Assembly (NCBI RefSeq): GCF_003015145.1
Contig: NZ_CP027845.1
Location: 186,001 to 250,000 of the forward strand
Length of the DNA stretch: 64,000 bases
Origin: Candidatus Phycorickettsia trachydisci
Lineage (GTDB): Bacteria > Pseudomonadota > Alphaproteobacteria > Rickettsiales > Rickettsiaceae
Reading direction: 5' to 3'
Of the stretch, positions 35,150 to 47,759 are shown in pieces (the first letter of the stretch is position 1; every line of letters starts with the position of its first letter). The notes under the pieces are model-generated. The model made no database searches, was not told the DNA's origin, and saw nothing but the letters and a program-made list of their open reading frames with translations. A program made the translations under genes and the position numbers.

Positions 35150-38100
35150 ATGCCTTCTTCTCCTTTAAATAATCAGTCGAGCAATCTTCGTATTAGAAAG
35201 AATTTTAGTAAAATCAAGTCTATAATTGACGTTCCTAATCTTCTAGATTTGCAGCGTAATTCATATGAAGAACACTTTTTGCAGCTTGGCTTAAAACATA
35301 GCGAAAGAAAAAATAAAGGAATGCATTTAGTGTTTCAAAGCGCTTTTCCTATAACTGATTCTTCTCAAACGCTAACATTAGAATATGTTAGTTATGAATT
35401 AGAAGAGCCTAAATTTGAAGTATTAGAGTGTAAGCGCCGTGGGATTAGCTACGCGTGTCCATTAAAAGTACTGTTTAGAATAGTAGTATGGGATGTTGAT
35501 CCTGATACTGGTGCCCGTGAGGTTAAAAGCATCAAGGAGCAGCAAGTCTACATGGGTGATTTGCCACTGATGACTAAAAATGGAACATTTGTAGTGAATG
35601 GTACCGAAAGAGTTGTTGTATCTCAAATTTGTAGATCACCCGGTGTATTTTTTGATCATGATAAGGGCAGGGGGCATGCTTCTGGTAAATTGCTACATTT
35701 TGCTCGTATAATTCCATATCGCGGTTCTTGGCTTGACATTGAGTTTGATGCTAAGGATTTGATTTACTTTAGGATTGATAAGCGCAGAAAAATTTATATC
35801 TCTACCTTACTCAGGGCCCTAGGTTTAACGACAAAAGAAATTTTGGATTTTTATTATTCCAGTGTTTCATTTGTAAAGGAAGGTATAGGATGGGTTGGAG
35901 ATTTCTTGCCTGATCTTGTAACGGTGCATAAATTAAAGGATGATCTAGTAGATGCTCAAACTGGTAAGGTTGTGTTGCAAGCTGGTCAAAAAATAACACC
36001 TCGCCTTGCTAAAAAACTTGCTAAAGAGGGATTAAGCAAGATTGTAGTAAGTGATACAGAATTATTGGGGCAATCTGCTGCTGACGATATAGTAAATCCT
36101 CAGACTGGTGAATTGATAGTCGCAATGGGTCATGAGATTACCTCAGAAGCTTTAGATGCAATAAATGCAGGAAAAGTTGCAGAGCTTAAGTTATTACAAA
36201 TTAATGCTCAGTATGGTCCTTATATCAAAAATACATTGCTTGCTGATAAAAATTTAGATGAGGCTTCAGCGCTATTAGAGATCTTTAGAGTATTAAGACC
36301 TGGTGAGTTGTCTACGGTCGAAGGTACTAAAGAGTTACTACACAGCATTTTCTTTAGTCCTGAAAGATATGATTTATCTGAAGTAGGTAGAGTTAAGATG
36401 AATGAGCGTTTAGGTATTACTACTTCGGAAGATCAGACACTTTTAGAAAAAGAAGATATATTGCTTACAATTAAAACCTTGGTTGCGATTAAAGATGGTC
36501 GCGACTCAATTGACGATATAGATAATTTAGGTAACAGACGTGTAAGGTGTGTTGGAGAATTGATAGAAAATCAATTTAGAATCGGTTTAGCGAGAGTTAC
36601 TAGATCTGCACTAGAGCGTATTGCAATGATCGATGCAGATTCAGTGATGCCATATGATCTGATTAATTCAAAGCTGATAATGTCTATCATCAAAGACTTC
36701 TTTGGGACGTTCCAGCTGTCACAGTTTATGGATCAGACAAACCCATTATCTGAAATTTCACATAAGCGTCGTATTTCTGCCCTTGGACCTGGTGGTTTAA
36801 CTCGTGATCATGCTGGTTTTGAGGTGAGGGATGTGCATCCTACTCATTATGGCAGAATATGTCCGATCGAAACTCCAGAAGGTCAAAATATTGGTCTTAT
36901 AAGTTCTCTTGCAACATTTGCGCAAATTAATAAGTACGGTTTCATTGAAGCTCCTTTCAGAAGAGTAGTAGGCGGTAAGGTAACTGATGAGGTTGTATAT
37001 TTATCTGCAACTCAAGAGTCTAAATATAAAATTGCGGGGTCTACAATTAACGTCAGTAATGGCAAAATCATAGATGAGATGGTTATTTGTAGATTTGAGA
37101 GTGAATTCGTGATGGTGCCATCTAGCGATGTTGACTTTATTGACCTTGTTCCAACCCAAGTATTTTCTGTTGCGACATGTCTTATTCCTTTAATTGAAAA
37201 TGATGACGCAAACAGAGCATTGATGGGTGCAAACATGCAACGTCAAGCAGTTCCATTATTAAAAAGTGAGGCTCCGTTTGTAGGTACGGGTATAGAAAGT
37301 ATTGTTGCAAGAGATTCTGAATCTGTAATACTTGCTACGAGTGATGGCGTTGTTGAATATGTTGATGCTTTAAAGATAGTAATCAGAAGAGCTGAAGCTG
37401 ATGGTATTGGTGTTGATATATACAATCTATCAAAATTCCAGAAATCAAACCACAATACTTGTATCAACCAAACCCCTATAGTGCGTGTTGGTGATGTTGT
37501 TAAGAAAGGAGATGTAATTTCTAACGGTCCAAATGCAGACAAAGGCGAAATTGCATTGGGTAAAAACGTCTTAATAGCTTTTATGCCTTGGGGTGGATAT
37601 AACTTTGAGGATGCTATTTTGATATCCGAAAAGGTGGTGCAAAAAGATATTTATACTTCGGTGCACATCGAAGAGTTTGAGGTAGTGATACGTGATACGC
37701 GCCTTGGACCTGAGGAAATAACAAGAGATGTGCCAAATGTAAGTGATGAGACGGTCAGAAATCTTGATGAAACCGGTGTCATATGTATTGGTGCTCAAAT
37801 TAAGCCTGGTGATATATTAGTAGGTAAAGTCACTCCAAAAAGTGAGACGCCAGTTACTTCAGAAGAAAAATTATTAAGAGCCATATTTGGAGAAAAGGCT
37901 GCAGATGTGAAAGATTCATCTTTATACGTTCCCCCTGGAACAAGTGGTGTAGTTACGGAAGTGCGTATCTTTTCTAGAGGTGGTATAGAGAAGGATCAAA
38001 GGGCAATGATGATAGAAAGAGAGCAGATAGATGCTCTTGCAAAAACTAAAAATCAGGAATTGCTTGTTATTGAAAGGTTCTTGAGTAATAAGGTAAATAG

Positions 38101-41100
38101 CTTACTTTTAGGCCAAGAAGTTAAATCTGGTAATAAAGCTATCGTGCGGGCTAGCCATGAGCTTTTAGATGATCTAAATCTTGCACAAAAACTTAAATTG
38201 GAGGTACAAGATGCTGCTACATCGAATGAGCTAGCAAATCTTGCTTATCATTATGAGGAGTATAAGAATAGCTTAGAGAAAAGATTTAACGAAAGCGTTG
38301 CAGAAATTCAGAATGGTGATGACTTACCTCAGGGTGTGCTAAAGGTTGTTAAAATCTTCGTAGCAACGAAACACAAACTTCAGCCTGGTGATAAAATGTC
38401 TGGTAGACACGGTAACAAAGGTGTTGTATCTAAGATTGTTCCAGAAGAAGATATGCCATTCTTAGAGGATGGTACGGTTGTAGATGTGATTTTGAATCCT
38501 CTGGGTATTCCTTCAAGGATGAACATAGGGCAAGTTCTTGAGACCCACCTTGGTTGGGCTGCTATGAACTTAGGTCGCCAACTTGCACGCTTAATAGAGG
38601 AGTATAGAGCTTCACGTCTTGAAATTGACGTAATGAAAGACTTTTTGGCTGATGTTTATAAGAATGATAAAGAGAGTTTGAAGAAAATTAATGAGCTTCC
38701 AGATGAAGAATTTTTAGCATTCTGTAAAAGTATGTCTAAGGGTATGTATTTCTCAACGCCAGTATTTGATGGTGCTAAAGCCGGAGACATTGAAGAGATG
38801 CTAAATTTAGCTGGTCTTGAGAGTACGGGCCAAGTTAAATTGATAGATGGTAAAACTGGTGAGTACTTTGATAGAAAAGTAACTGTTGGAGTTCAGTATA
38901 TAATGAAGCTGCATCACTTAGTTGATGATAAGATTCACGCAAGATCTATTGGACCTTACAGTCTTGTAACTCAGCAACCACTAGGAGGTAAGTCATATTT
39001 TGGTGGTCAGAGATTCGGTGAGATGGAAGTATGGGCTCTGCAAGCTTACGGTGCTTCTTATATTTTGCAAGAAATGGTGACGGTGAAGTCTGATGATGTG
39101 GCTGGTAGAACTAAGACGTATGAGAGCATTGTATTACATAAAGATCAGTTTCAGTACGGTATACCTGAGTCATTTAAGGTGATGGTGAAAGAGCTCAGAG
39201 CTTTATCATTGAACTTACAGTTTGAAAATAAACAAGATAATCAAGCTGTAAAGGAAGACGCATTAATTAGCTACTCTGGTAACATTGATCAGTTTGATCA
39301 AATTAAAATTAATATTGCAAGTCCACATGATATTATTTCCTGGTCATCTGGAGAAGTTGAGAAGCCAGAAACTATCAACTATCGTACATTTAAGCCAGAA
39401 AAAGGAGGTTTATGTTGTGCTAAAATCTTTGGTCCAGTAAAAGACTACGAGTGTCTATGTGGTAAATATAAAAAGATGAAATACAAAGACGTTGTATGTG
39501 AGAAATGCGGCGTTGAAGTGACGGTTAGTAGAGTTAGACGTGAGCGTATGGGTCACGTAACTCTTGCTGCACCTGTTGTGCATATTTGGTTCTTGAAGCT
39601 TCTACCTTCTAGAATTGGTTTGCTTTTAGACATGCAAGTGAAAAACCTTGAGAAAATCTTATACTTTGAATCTTATGTTGTACTTGATTCAACTGTTGAT
39701 GGTTTGAATAAAGGTGATTTGATTTCTGAAAATGAAGTCAATGAGTATAAGATAAAATATGGTGAGCATAGATTTGAGGTTGGTATTGGTGCCGAAGGTA
39801 TTCAGGCAATGTTGAAAAGTCTTGATTTGCCAGCTTTAAAGGCTGAATTACAACTTGAAAAGGCTAACTCAACAGCTGCAACAAAGAATATAAGAATTGC
39901 TAAGAGGCTTAAGTTAATTGAGGAATTTATTGCATCTGGTAATAAGCCTGAATGGATGGTGATGACGGTTTTACCAGTGCTTCCACCTGATTTAAGACCT
40001 CTTGTGATGTTAGAAGGTGGACGCTTTGCAACCTCTGACCTAAATGAGTTATACAGAAGAGTAATCAACAGAAATAATAGGTTAAAACGGCTGCTTGAGT
40101 TAAGTGCTCCTGAGATTATTATCCGCAATGAAAAAAGAATGCTGCAAGAAGCTGTTGATGCATTGCTAGATAATGGTAGAAGAGGTAAGGTAGTCAAAAA
40201 TAATAACAAACGTCCATTTAAATCTTTAAGTGATATGCTTAAAGGTAAGCAAGGTAGATTCCGTCAGAACTTGCTTGGTAAAAGGGTTGATTATTCGGGT
40301 AGATCTGTAATTGTGGTTGGACCAGAGCTTAAATTAAATCAGTGTGGTTTGCCTAAACAGATGGCATTAGAGTTATTCAAGCCTTTCGTATATGCGAAAT
40401 TACAAATGTATGGAGCGGGTAATACTATTAAGGCGGTAAAACGCATTGTTGAATTACAAAAAGCAGAAGTCTGGGATGCTTTGGAGGAAGTAATTAAGGA
40501 TCATCCAGTTCTCTTGAATAGGGCCCCAACTCTTCATAGGCTAAGTATCCAAGCTTTTGAGCCAATATTGATTGAAGGTAAAGCAATTCAGTTGCATCCG
40601 CTAGTATGTTCTGCGTTTAACGCGGACTTTGACGGTGACCAGATGGCTGTTCACGTACCTCTTTCTATTCAAGCTCAAATTGAAGCACGTGTGCTTATGA
40701 TGTCAACAAATAATATTTTGAGCCCCGCAAGTGGTAAGCCTATTTTGGTGCCGGATAAAGATATAGTACTTGGTATATATTATTTAACTCTTGAATTTGC
40801 TGGAGAATTAGGTGAAGGTTTGGTATTTGCCAATATTGATGAATTGAGACATGCTTTAGATAATAGAGAAGTTACATTGCATTCAAGAATCAAATTTAGA
40901 ATGCACAATAATAATCCGGAAAATCCTCAAACGTTCATCGTCGATACAACTCCAGGTAGAATTTTATTATGGAATATAGTGCCAAAACACGAAGGTATTG
41001 AGTTTAGTCTAGTGAATAAACTCCTTATCAAGAAAGATATCTCGACTTTGGTTTATACGGTTTATAGATATGCAAAGCAAGCTGATGCTGTAGCTTTTGT

Positions 41101-43420
41101 TGATGGATTAATGGCTATGGGCTTTAAGTACGCAACTACATCCGGTATGTCATTTGGCTTTGCTGACATGGCTGTACCTGAATCGAAAAAGATTCATATC
41201 GAGCAAACCATGAAAGAAGTTAAAGAGTATGAGATGCAGTACTATAGCGGTTTGATTACATCTGGTGAGAAATACAACAAAGTGGTCGATGCTTGGTCGC
41301 GTTGTACAGATTTAGTGGCAAGCGACTTAATGAAGAAGATAGCAAAAGGTGATAGCTCAAGATCTGATTCAAGAAGTGTTGAGAGATTAAACGCTGTTTA
41401 TGCAATTTCTTCATCTGGTGCAAGAGGTTCCCCTGCGCAAATCAGACAGCTTGCTGGTATGAGGGGTCTTATGGCAAAGCCAAATGGTGAAATTATACCA
41501 TATCCTATTACTTCAAACTTTTTAGAAGGTTTGAAAGTAACAGAGTATTTCATTTCAACTAATGGTGCCAGAAAAGGTTTAACAGATACCGCTCTTAAGA
41601 CAGCTAACTCGGGTTACTTAACTAGAAGGCTTGTTGATGTTGCCCAAGATTGTATCATTGTTGAAAATGATTGCGGTACAAAAGATGGTATTGTAATTGG
41701 TGCAGTTATTGATGGTGGTGAGGTTGTTGTGCCTTTGGTAGATCAAGTATTAGCTCGTACTAGTGCTCTTGATATCAAAGATCCAATCACAAATGAAATC
41801 ATCGTTGAAGCTGGAGAGATATTTAACGAAGAAATCATTAAACAATTGGAGATAGCTGGTATAAATCAAGTGAAAGTTAGATCTCCAATAACTTGTGCAT
41901 CAACTGAAGGTATGTGTTCGAAGTGCTATGGTGGCGATCTGTCGAGAAAGAATAAGCCTGTATCTATCGGTGAAGCGGTTGGTATTATAGCTGCCCAATC
42001 AATTGGTGAGCCAGGTACACAGCTGACCATGAGAACGTTCCACATAGGTGGTGCTGCAACAAAAGGTGTTGAGGTGTCTTCGATTGAATTTGCAATTCCA
42101 GGTACTATTAAGTTCATTAACAAAAACGTAGTACAAAACTCTGCTGGTAGAAAGATTGTTATGAGCAGGGCATGTGAGGTGATGCTTTTAGATGGCAAAG
42201 GAATTGAAAAAGCTAGATATAAAGTGCCTTATGGTGCAAGGTTGCTTGTAAATGACGACCAAAATGTTGAAGCTGGTCAGAAAATAGCTGATTGGGATCC
42301 TTATACTATACCAATTATCGTTGAGAGAGCTGGTAAAGTTGCTTTTCAGGATATTATCTCTGGTATCTCAATGAAAGATATTGCTGATGAATCAACTGGT
42401 ATAACAAGTAAGGTGATTATTGAGGCTCGTAAATCAACAAGTGGTGCTGACCTAAAGCCTAGAATATATTTAACAGATGAAAATGGCGAAACAGCATTGC
42501 TTGCGAACGGTTTAGAAGCTCGTTATTACATGCCAGTAAATGCAATATTAACAATTGAAGATGGTTCTCAAGTAAACACTGGTGATATTATTGCTCGTAT
42601 TCCAAAAGAATCAACAAAAACTAAGGATATTACGGGTGGTTTACCAAGAGTTACCGAATTATTTGAAGCAAGAAAGCCAAAAGATAGAGCAATTATTGCT
42701 GATATTGATGGTAAGTTAGAGTTTGGTAAAGACTATAAGTCTAAACGTCGTGTGGTATTGCATGCTTTAGATGGCTCTGAACAAGTAGAGTATATCATTA
42801 CTAAGGGTAAGCATATCTTATTTAACGATGGTGATGTTGTGAAAAAGGGTGAAATGATTGTTGACGGTCACTATGTGTTACAAGATATCTTAAGGGTAAT
42901 GGGAACCCAGGCGCTGTCACATTATATGTCCCAAGAGATTCAGAACGTTTATCGCCTGCAAGGTGTGAAAATTGACAATAAACATATTGAAATTATTGTC
43001 AAACAAATGCTTCAAAAAGTTGAGATTAAAGATGCGGGTGATTCATCGCTTTTAGTTGGTGAGAAGTGTGATAAGCAAGAAGCTATAGCTTTGAATAAAA
43101 AACTCATAGAACAAGATAAAAATTCCATCAAGTATGAATTAGTATTACAAGGTATTACAAAAGCTTCCTTACAAACTACATCTTTCATTTCAGCTGCATC
43201 ATTCCAAGAAACAACTAGGGTTCTTGCGGAAGCAGCTGTTGCGGGTAAAGTTGATAGATTGAAGGGATTAAAAGAAAATGTGATAGTTGGAAGACTAATC
43301 CCAGCTGGAACAGGCTTCTACGTTAATAGCTTGTTAAAAGAAGCTCAAGAGCGTGATAAAATCTTTAAGAATAAGCTTGAAGCAGAACAGGAGATTCCAG
43401 AAGAAGCAGTTGGAGGGTGA
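35150..43420 (+). CDS. rpoBC: fused RNA polymerase beta-beta' subunits
   Basis: One uninterrupted 2,756-codon frame. Residues 1 to about 1358 are RpoB: the rifampicin region QLSQFMDQ starts at 522 and keeps the wild-type-like residues (D528 in [16 protein letters not shown]), and the alphaproteobacterial insert lies near 270-370. About 22 polar residues link to RpoC, recognisable from [11 protein letters not shown] (1382) onward. RpoC has the zinc site CLCGKYK...CEKCG, the catalytic N-A-D-F-D-G-D (D1826, D1828, D1830) and the trigger-loop region with MRTFHIGG. The fusion gives an equal dose of both subunits tethered together, as in Wolbachia and Helicobacter. Its TGA overlaps the pheS ATG. 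Confidence 0.97.
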   Translation: MPSSPLNNQSSNLRIRKNFSKIKSIIDVPNLLDLQRNSYEEHFLQLGLKHSERKNKGMHLVFQSAFPITDSSQTLTLEYVSYELEEPKFEVLECKRRGISYACPLKVLFRIVVWDVDPDTGAREVKSIKEQQVYMGDLPLMTKNGTFVVNGTERVVVSQICRSPGVFFDHDKGRGHASGKLLHFARIIPYRGSWLDIEFDAKDLIYFRIDKRRKIYISTLLRALGLTTKEILDFYYSSVSFVKEGIGWVGDFLPDLVTVHKLKDDLVDAQTGKVVLQAGQKITPRLAKKLAKEGLSKIVVSDTELLGQSAADDIVNPQTGELIVAMGHEITSEALDAINAGKVAELKLLQINAQYGPYIKNTLLADKNLDEASALLEIFRVLRPGELSTVEGTKELLHSIFFSPERYDLSEVGRVKMNERLGITTSEDQTLLEKEDILLTIKTLVAIKDGRDSIDDIDNLGNRRVRCVGELIENQFRIGLARVTRSALERIAMIDADSVMPYDLINSKLIMSIIKDFFGTFQLSQFMDQTNPLSEISHKRRISALGPGGLTRDHAGFEVRDVHPTHYGRICPIETPEGQNIGLISSLATFAQINKYGFIEAPFRRVVGGKVTDEVVYLSATQESKYKIAGSTINVSNGKIIDEMVICRFESEFVMVPSSDVDFIDLVPTQVFSVATCLIPLIENDDANRALMGANMQRQAVPLLKSEAPFVGTGIESIVARDSESVILATSDGVVEYVDALKIVIRRAEADGIGVDIYNLSKFQKSNHNTCINQTPIVRVGDVVKKGDVISNGPNADKGEIALGKNVLIAFMPWGGYNFEDAILISEKVVQKDIYTSVHIEEFEVVIRDTRLGPEEITRDVPNVSDETVRNLDETGVICIGAQIKPGDILVGKVTPKSETPVTSEEKLLRAIFGEKAADVKDSSLYVPPGTSGVVTEVRIFSRGGIEKDQRAMMIEREQIDALAKTKNQELLVIERFLSNKVNSLLLGQEVKSGNKAIVRASHELLDDLNLAQKLKLEVQDAATSNELANLAYHYEEYKNSLEKRFNESVAEIQNGDDLPQGVLKVVKIFVATKHKLQPGDKMSGRHGNKGVVSKIVPEEDMPFLEDGTVVDVILNPLGIPSRMNIGQVLETHLGWAAMNLGRQLARLIEEYRASRLEIDVMKDFLADVYKNDKESLKKINELPDEEFLAFCKSMSKGMYFSTPVFDGAKAGDIEEMLNLAGLESTGQVKLIDGKTGEYFDRKVTVGVQYIMKLHHLVDDKIHARSIGPYSLVTQQPLGGKSYFGGQRFGEMEVWALQAYGASYILQEMVTVKSDDVAGRTKTYESIVLHKDQFQYGIPESFKVMVKELRALSLNLQFENKQDNQAVKEDALISYSGNIDQFDQIKINIASPHDIISWSSGEVEKPETINYRTFKPEKGGLCCAKIFGPVKDYECLCGKYKKMKYKDVVCEKCGVEVTVSRVRRERMGHVTLAAPVVHIWFLKLLPSRIGLLLDMQVKNLEKILYFESYVVLDSTVDGLNKGDLISENEVNEYKIKYGEHRFEVGIGAEGIQAMLKSLDLPALKAELQLEKANSTAATKNIRIAKRLKLIEEFIASGNKPEWMVMTVLPVLPPDLRPLVMLEGGRFATSDLNELYRRVINRNNRLKRLLELSAPEIIIRNEKRMLQEAVDALLDNGRRGKVVKNNNKRPFKSLSDMLKGKQGRFRQNLLGKRVDYSGRSVIVVGPELKLNQCGLPKQMALELFKPFVYAKLQMYGAGNTIKAVKRIVELQKAEVWDALEEVIKDHPVLLNRAPTLHRLSIQAFEPILIEGKAIQLHPLVCSAFNADFDGDQMAVHVPLSIQAQIEARVLMMSTNNILSPASGKPILVPDKDIVLGIYYLTLEFAGELGEGLVFANIDELRHALDNREVTLHSRIKFRMHNNNPENPQTFIVDTTPGRILLWNIVPKHEGIEFSLVNKLLIKKDISTLVYTVYRYAKQADAVAFVDGLMAMGFKYATTSGMSFGFADMAVPESKKIHIEQTMKEVKEYEMQYYSGLITSGEKYNKVVDAWSRCTDLVASDLMKKIAKGDSSRSDSRSVERLNAVYAISSSGARGSPAQIRQLAGMRGLMAKPNGEIIPYPITSNFLEGLKVTEYFISTNGARKGLTDTALKTANSGYLTRRLVDVAQDCIIVENDCGTKDGIVIGAVIDGGEVVVPLVDQVLARTSALDIKDPITNEIIVEAGEIFNEEIIKQLEIAGINQVKVRSPITCASTEGMCSKCYGGDLSRKNKPVSIGEAVGIIAAQSIGEPGTQLTMRTFHIGGAATKGVEVSSIEFAIPGTIKFINKNVVQNSAGRKIVMSRACEVMLLDGKGIEKARYKVPYGARLLVNDDQNVEAGQKIADWDPYTIPIIVERAGKVAFQDIISGISMKDIADESTGITSKVIIEARKSTSGADLKPRIYLTDENGETALLANGLEARYYMPVNAILTIEDGSQVNTGDIIARIPKESTKTKDITGGLPRVTELFEARKPKDRAIIADIDGKLEFGKDYKSKRRVVLHALDGSEQVEYIITKGKHILFNDGDVVKKGEMIVDGHYVLQDILRVMGTQALSHYMSQEIQNVYRLQGVKIDNKHIEIIVKQMLQKVEIKDAGDSSLLVGEKCDKQEAIALNKKLIEQDKNSIKYELVLQGITKASLQTTSFISAASFQETTRVLAEAAVAGKVDRLKGLKENVIVGRLIPAGTGFYVNSLLKEAQERDKIFKNKLEAEQEIPEEAVGG

Positions 43421-44406
43421 TGGATCGCATTATTGATGAGTTAAGAGAGCAGCTTGCAGAGGTTAATACCTATTTGGAGTTTGATAAGATTAAAACTAAA
43501 TATCTAGGTAAAACTGGAGTTTTATCTAACTTGATGGCCCAAATAGGTAAAATCCCTACAGCTGAGCGCAAAGATTTTGGTCAGAAAGTAAATGGTGTTA
43601 AGCAGGAAGTACAATCTTTGCTAGAAGCCCATCGTCTGAAGATTGAAGAAGCTGAATTAAATGATAAAATCCAGAACCAAAAATGTGATTTGACTCTACC
43701 TGGGCGTAATTGCTTACTAGGTAAGATCCATCCTATATCCAAAGTAATAAATGAGTTAGTAGATATTTTTGCTAAATTAGGTTTTAACTTGGTTCAGGGT
43801 ACAAGTATTGAGACTGAATGGTATAACTTTACGGCACTCAATATTCCATCTAACCACCCAGCTCGTGATATGCATGATACTTTTTATTTGCCTAAAGGAT
43901 TTTTGCTCAGGACTCATACTTCTCCAATGCAGATAAGGTTTATGGAAAAAAATAAGCCACCATTTAGGTTTATTTCTTTTGGTAGAACATATAGATCTGA
44001 TTCAGATGCAACCCATACACCAATGTTTCACCAAATTGAAGCGATTGCTGTTGATAAAAAGATCAATATGCCTAATCTGATATGGACTTTAAATCAAGTT
44101 TTGCATCAATTTTTTGATAATCAAGATATTAAGATTAGAATGCGTCCAAGCTTTTTTCCATTCACTAAACTTTCTGCTGAAGTAGATATTTACTTGCCAT
44201 CTAAAGGTAAGTGGTTAGAGGTTTTGGGTAGTGGTTTGATTCATCCTAAAGTTTTGCAAAATGTTTCAATTAATCCTGAAGAGTATAGCGGTTTTGCATT
44301 TGGAATGGGTATTGAACGCCTAGCTATGCTTAAGTATGGCATAAATGATCTTCGTCAATTTTTTACTGGTGATTTAAACTGGTTAAAGCATTTTGGTTTT
44401 AATTAA
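43420..44406 (+). CDS. pheS: phenylalanyl-tRNA synthetase alpha subunit
   Basis: Class II synthetase catalytic subunit. The ATG at 43420 is chosen over the GTG at 43417: it overlaps the rpoBC stop as TGATG and has GGAGG just upstream. An N-terminal coiled coil (about 1-85) binds tRNA. The catalytic core shows HPARDMHDTFY, LLRTHTSPMQIR (motif 2 region), FRFISFGRTYRSD, FHQIE and motif 3 GFAFGMGIERLAMLKYG. Length 328 aa is normal. Being coupled to rpoBC is unusual and places pheST under the polymerase promoter. Confidence 0.97.
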   Translation: MDRIIDELREQLAEVNTYLEFDKIKTKYLGKTGVLSNLMAQIGKIPTAERKDFGQKVNGVKQEVQSLLEAHRLKIEEAELNDKIQNQKCDLTLPGRNCLLGKIHPISKVINELVDIFAKLGFNLVQGTSIETEWYNFTALNIPSNHPARDMHDTFYLPKGFLLRTHTSPMQIRFMEKNKPPFRFISFGRTYRSDSDATHTPMFHQIEAIAVDKKINMPNLIWTLNQVLHQFFDNQDIKIRMRPSFFPFTKLSAEVDIYLPSKGKWLEVLGSGLIHPKVLQNVSINPEEYSGFAFGMGIERLAMLKYGINDLRQFFTGDLNWLKHFGFN

Positions 44407-44411
44407 AAGAT

Positions 44412-46757
44412 ATGAAATTTACACTTTCTTGGTTAAAAAGATTTTTAGATACAACGGCCTCTTTAGATGAGATTTGTAACGCATTAAATAATCTTGGCCT
44501 TGAAGTGGAAGAGGTTAGTGATAGAAGTAAAGAGTTAAAAGATTTTAAGATTGCGCGCATTATTGAAGCAAATCCCCACCCACAGGCAAATAAACTTCAA
44601 GTGTGTAAAGTAAATGATGGAGAGAAAGTTTTGCAGATAATATGCGGCGCTGCTAATGCTAGGAAAGATTTGACAGTTGTATTAGCTCCTGTAGGTACTG
44701 TAATTCCAGAAAATGGTTTAGTTATAGAGTTGGCTCAAATAAGAGGGATAGAAAGTCAGGGAATGCTCTGCGGTGCTGATGAACTGCAGGTAGGTGGTTT
44801 TAACGATGAAGGTATCATAGAACTTCCTGCAGATTTACCAATAGGTGTAAGTTTTGCAACAGAATATGGTTTGGATGATCCAGTTATTACTCTTGGAATT
44901 ACCCCAAATAGGGCAGATTGTTTTGGTGTGTATGGTATTGCACGAGATCTGGCAGCTAAAGGACTGGGTAAATTAAAAGAAATAGCACATAAAGAGATAG
45001 AATTTTTGAAAGATTCCAAAAGTGAGATGAGGCTGCAGCTGGATCAGAAATTATCTAACCTGTTTATAGGATGCCAAATCAGGAACATTCAAAATAAGCC
45101 AAGCCCAAGATGGCTTGCTAATATGCTAAGTAATGTAGGTATTCAACCTATATCTACTGTTGTGGATATTACAAATTATATGTGCCATAGTTTTGCTCAG
45201 CCTATGCATGCTTTTGACCATGATAGGCTTGGGAATAATATCATTATACGCACAGCTAACGAACGAGAAAAATTTAAAGCTTTGAATGAGAAGGAGTATA
45301 GTCTGAATATAGATGATATAGTTCTTGCAAATGATAAACAAGTTTGCTTGCTTGCCGGTATTATGGGAGGTATAGATTCTGCATGCACTATGCAAACTCA
45401 AAATATCTTTTTAGAAGCTGCTCTCTATGATAAAAATTCCATAGCTAAATCTTCTAAAAGACATAAGATTATCACGGATGCAAAGATGCGTTTTGAACGT
45501 CATGTAGATGGTCATAAACGTTTAGATGCGTTTAAATTAGCATGCAGCATGATTCAAGAGATTTGTGGAGGAGAATTTTATAATTTACTTAATGAAGGTA
45601 CTTTAAAAGAACCTAAGACAATAAAATTTGACTTTAGTTTAGTTAAAGACAAATCTGGTTTAGATATACCGATAGAAAGATCTGTAGAGATATTGGAGAA
45701 ATTAGGTTATAAAATTACTCAATCTAACCATGTAATCGTACCTACTTGGAGAGATTCGGAGATACCCGAAGATTTGGTAGAAGAAATAGTAAGAGTTTAT
45801 GGTTATGATCATGTAGGGCAAGAGCCTTTGACCTATACTCAGCATCAATCATTTCCTGAAAATTTTCAAATTGCATCTAAATTATCTGCTGCACTGGTAT
45901 CTAGAGGATATCATGAAGTTGTTACTTGGTCTTTTATGCAAGATGCCAAAGCTAGCAAATTTGGAGATATTAATAAGGATTTAGAAGTTGTAAACCCGAT
46001 CAGCAATGAATTAAATTATATGCGCGGTAGCATTCTACCTAATCTCCTTGATAACGTTATATATAATCAGAATAATTTTATTAAAAATATAAAGATCTTT
46101 GAAATTGGTCCGGTATTTAATGGTAATCAGGTTAAAGACGAAGGAATTGTTCTAAGCGCACTATATAGTGGAGAATATTCTAACTTGCCGCATGAAAAAT
46201 CCCGTTTAGTAGATATATTTGATATTAAAGGTGATTTGGAATATATTTTGCAAACGATAGGAATAAAATTAGATGATATAGACAAAATGCAAGACGCTTA
46301 TTTGCATCCAAATATTTCGGGTAATATTATTTATAACGATAAAACTATAGGCTATATCGGTTCTGTCCATCCAAAATTACTAAAAGAATACGATGTTACA
46401 GGTGAAGTATTTTATTTTGAACTAAATTTGAATGAATTAAGTTTAATAAAAGAAAAAGCAGAATTTGTACCTTATGCTCATCCTCCAGTAAATCGTGACT
46501 TTGCATTCGTTGTGGATGAAGATATAAGAGCGGGAGATATAGTATCTCATATTAAAAATAATAAACTACTTCCCATAAAGGAAGTGAATATTTTTGACAT
46601 CTACACGGGAGATCAAATAGGGTCGAATAAGAAATCTATTGCCATTAACGTTACTATCCAAACCAACACAAACCTTACATCTGAACAAATAGATTTAATG
46701 TCCCAGAATATTATTAATTCAGTTGTAGAGGAATTTAAAGCTACTTTAAGGCAATAA
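44412..46757 (+). CDS. pheT: phenylalanyl-tRNA synthetase beta subunit
   Basis: 781 residues, normal for the large subunit. N-terminal tRNA-binding/EMAP-like domain (about 40-150, HPQANKLQVCKV and GIESQGMLCGADEL), B3/B4 editing domain (about 210-385, VDITNYMCH, FDHDRL, GGIDSA), B5 domain (about 400-470), catalytic-like module with NPISNELNYMRGSILPNLL, and the C-terminal anticodon-binding FDX-ACB domain (HPPVNRDFAFVVDE). It starts 5 nt after pheS and forms the heterotetramer with it. Confidence 0.97.
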   Translation: MKFTLSWLKRFLDTTASLDEICNALNNLGLEVEEVSDRSKELKDFKIARIIEANPHPQANKLQVCKVNDGEKVLQIICGAANARKDLTVVLAPVGTVIPENGLVIELAQIRGIESQGMLCGADELQVGGFNDEGIIELPADLPIGVSFATEYGLDDPVITLGITPNRADCFGVYGIARDLAAKGLGKLKEIAHKEIEFLKDSKSEMRLQLDQKLSNLFIGCQIRNIQNKPSPRWLANMLSNVGIQPISTVVDITNYMCHSFAQPMHAFDHDRLGNNIIIRTANEREKFKALNEKEYSLNIDDIVLANDKQVCLLAGIMGGIDSACTMQTQNIFLEAALYDKNSIAKSSKRHKIITDAKMRFERHVDGHKRLDAFKLACSMIQEICGGEFYNLLNEGTLKEPKTIKFDFSLVKDKSGLDIPIERSVEILEKLGYKITQSNHVIVPTWRDSEIPEDLVEEIVRVYGYDHVGQEPLTYTQHQSFPENFQIASKLSAALVSRGYHEVVTWSFMQDAKASKFGDINKDLEVVNPISNELNYMRGSILPNLLDNVIYNQNNFIKNIKIFEIGPVFNGNQVKDEGIVLSALYSGEYSNLPHEKSRLVDIFDIKGDLEYILQTIGIKLDDIDKMQDAYLHPNISGNIIYNDKTIGYIGSVHPKLLKEYDVTGEVFYFELNLNELSLIKEKAEFVPYAHPPVNRDFAFVVDEDIRAGDIVSHIKNNKLLPIKEVNIFDIYTGDQIGSNKKSIAINVTIQTNTNLTSEQIDLMSQNIINSVVEEFKATLRQ

Positions 46758-46844
46758 TTTGGGGTTCTATTGGATTTGTAGGTTTAGATCAAGGTTTGGG
46801 AGCGTCATTTAATACATGTAAGCATTTGCAAAGCCCAACATAAG

Positions 46845-46873
46845 AGCAGTTTAAGAAATTCTTAAGAACTGCT
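46845..46873. terminator. bidirectional hairpin between pheT and trxA
   Basis: Imperfect inverted repeat AGCAGTT-T-AAGAA / TTCTT-AAG-AACTGCT in the 169-bp gap between convergent genes. It lacks a long T-run, so factor-independent termination is uncertain. Confidence 0.4.
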
Positions 46874-46926
46874 TGAATGTTACTTGCTCTGAATAAATCA
46901 GTTTAAATATTATAGGTTTTTATATT

Positions 46927-47244
46927 TTATATGTATTCCTTAACCCAAGATTCTATAACCTCTTTAGTAAGAAAACCTACTTTAGTATCGACTTTCTTCC
47001 CTTTTTGAAACAATAATAAAGTAGGAATACTTCTAATGTGCATTTTGCTAGCTGTTTCGGGGTTTTTGTCAATATCAAGTTTTGCAACTTTTACCTTGCC
47101 TTTCATTTGTTTTGCAAATTCTTCCAATATTGGAGCAAATGAACGGCATGGACCACACCATTCAGCCCAAAAATCTACTAATACCGGTGTTTTACTATTT
47201 TGAATTTCTTTATCAAAATTTTGATCTGTTAACTCCTTAACCAT
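46927..47244 (-). CDS. trxA: thioredoxin
   Basis: 105-residue cytoplasmic thioredoxin with the active site W29-C30-G-P-C33, DFWAEW before it, the cis-Pro in IRSIPTLLLF and the glycine pair K-V-G-F-L near the end. It reduces disulfides, for example in ribonucleotide reductase. It is convergent with pheT and stands as its own unit. Confidence 0.96.
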   Translation of the reverse strand: MVKELTDQNFDKEIQNSKTPVLVDFWAEWCGPCRSFAPILEEFAKQMKGKVKVAKLDIDKNPETASKMHIRSIPTLLLFQKGKKVDTKVGFLTKEVIESWVKEYI

Positions 47245-47312
47245 ATATTTGAGTTTTTGTATTAAATAAGGCTATTAATAACTTTTAACTAGCTAGTTGC
47301 TAGTCATAAGCT

Positions 47313-47669
47313 CTAGCTATTTTGTAAATTTAAAGACAAATCAGTATCTTCTAACTCAATTTTAACTTTTTGTTGATGGTGATCTTTAAGTCTTGAGTTT
47401 TGCTTGATAAGCTGTTTGTCGAGTTTCGCAAGGCATATATCAAAACTTTCGTATATATCTTCTGCTGAAGATCTGCTGACAAAAGTAATTTTAATACCAG
47501 AATTAACAACTATCTCACATTGAAACAGGTGATTGATCCTGCTAAAGTGCACATCACAACCTGTTGAGCAGTTCATATATTTTACGACATGTGCTGAAAG
47601 TTTGTTATGTATGTAACTTTGTAAAGCTTCATTAAGCGCGAAATGCTGAGCTGATATTTGTATATGCAT
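47313..47669 (-). CDS. hpf: ribosome hibernation promoting factor, short HPF/RaiA family
   Basis: 118 residues, one S30AE/RaiA domain: MHIQISAQHFALNEALQSYIHNKL, then CDVHFSR, CEIVVNSG and the helix DIYESFDICLAKLDKQLIKQNSRLKDH. The C-terminal dimerisation domain of long HPF is absent. It binds the 30S decoding region and inactivates ribosomes when growth stops, which fits with a functional (p)ppGpp system in the same window. Confidence 0.88.
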   Translation of the reverse strand: MHIQISAQHFALNEALQSYIHNKLSAHVVKYMNCSTGCDVHFSRINHLFQCEIVVNSGIKITFVSRSSAEDIYESFDICLAKLDKQLIKQNSRLKDHHQQKVKIELEDTDLSLNLQNS

Positions 47670-47759
47670 CTTTTGTAACCTATTACATTATACCCAAAGT
47701 ATTTATAGCATAAAATCCTTCGAAATAAAAGAAATAAAAAGCGTTAATGAGTTAATATT

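Noticed and set aside
36700-36860. Rifampicin-resistance changes in the RpoB part
   Set aside because: The QLSQFMDQ to [13 protein letters not shown] region keeps the residues associated with sensitivity; nothing indicates resistance here.
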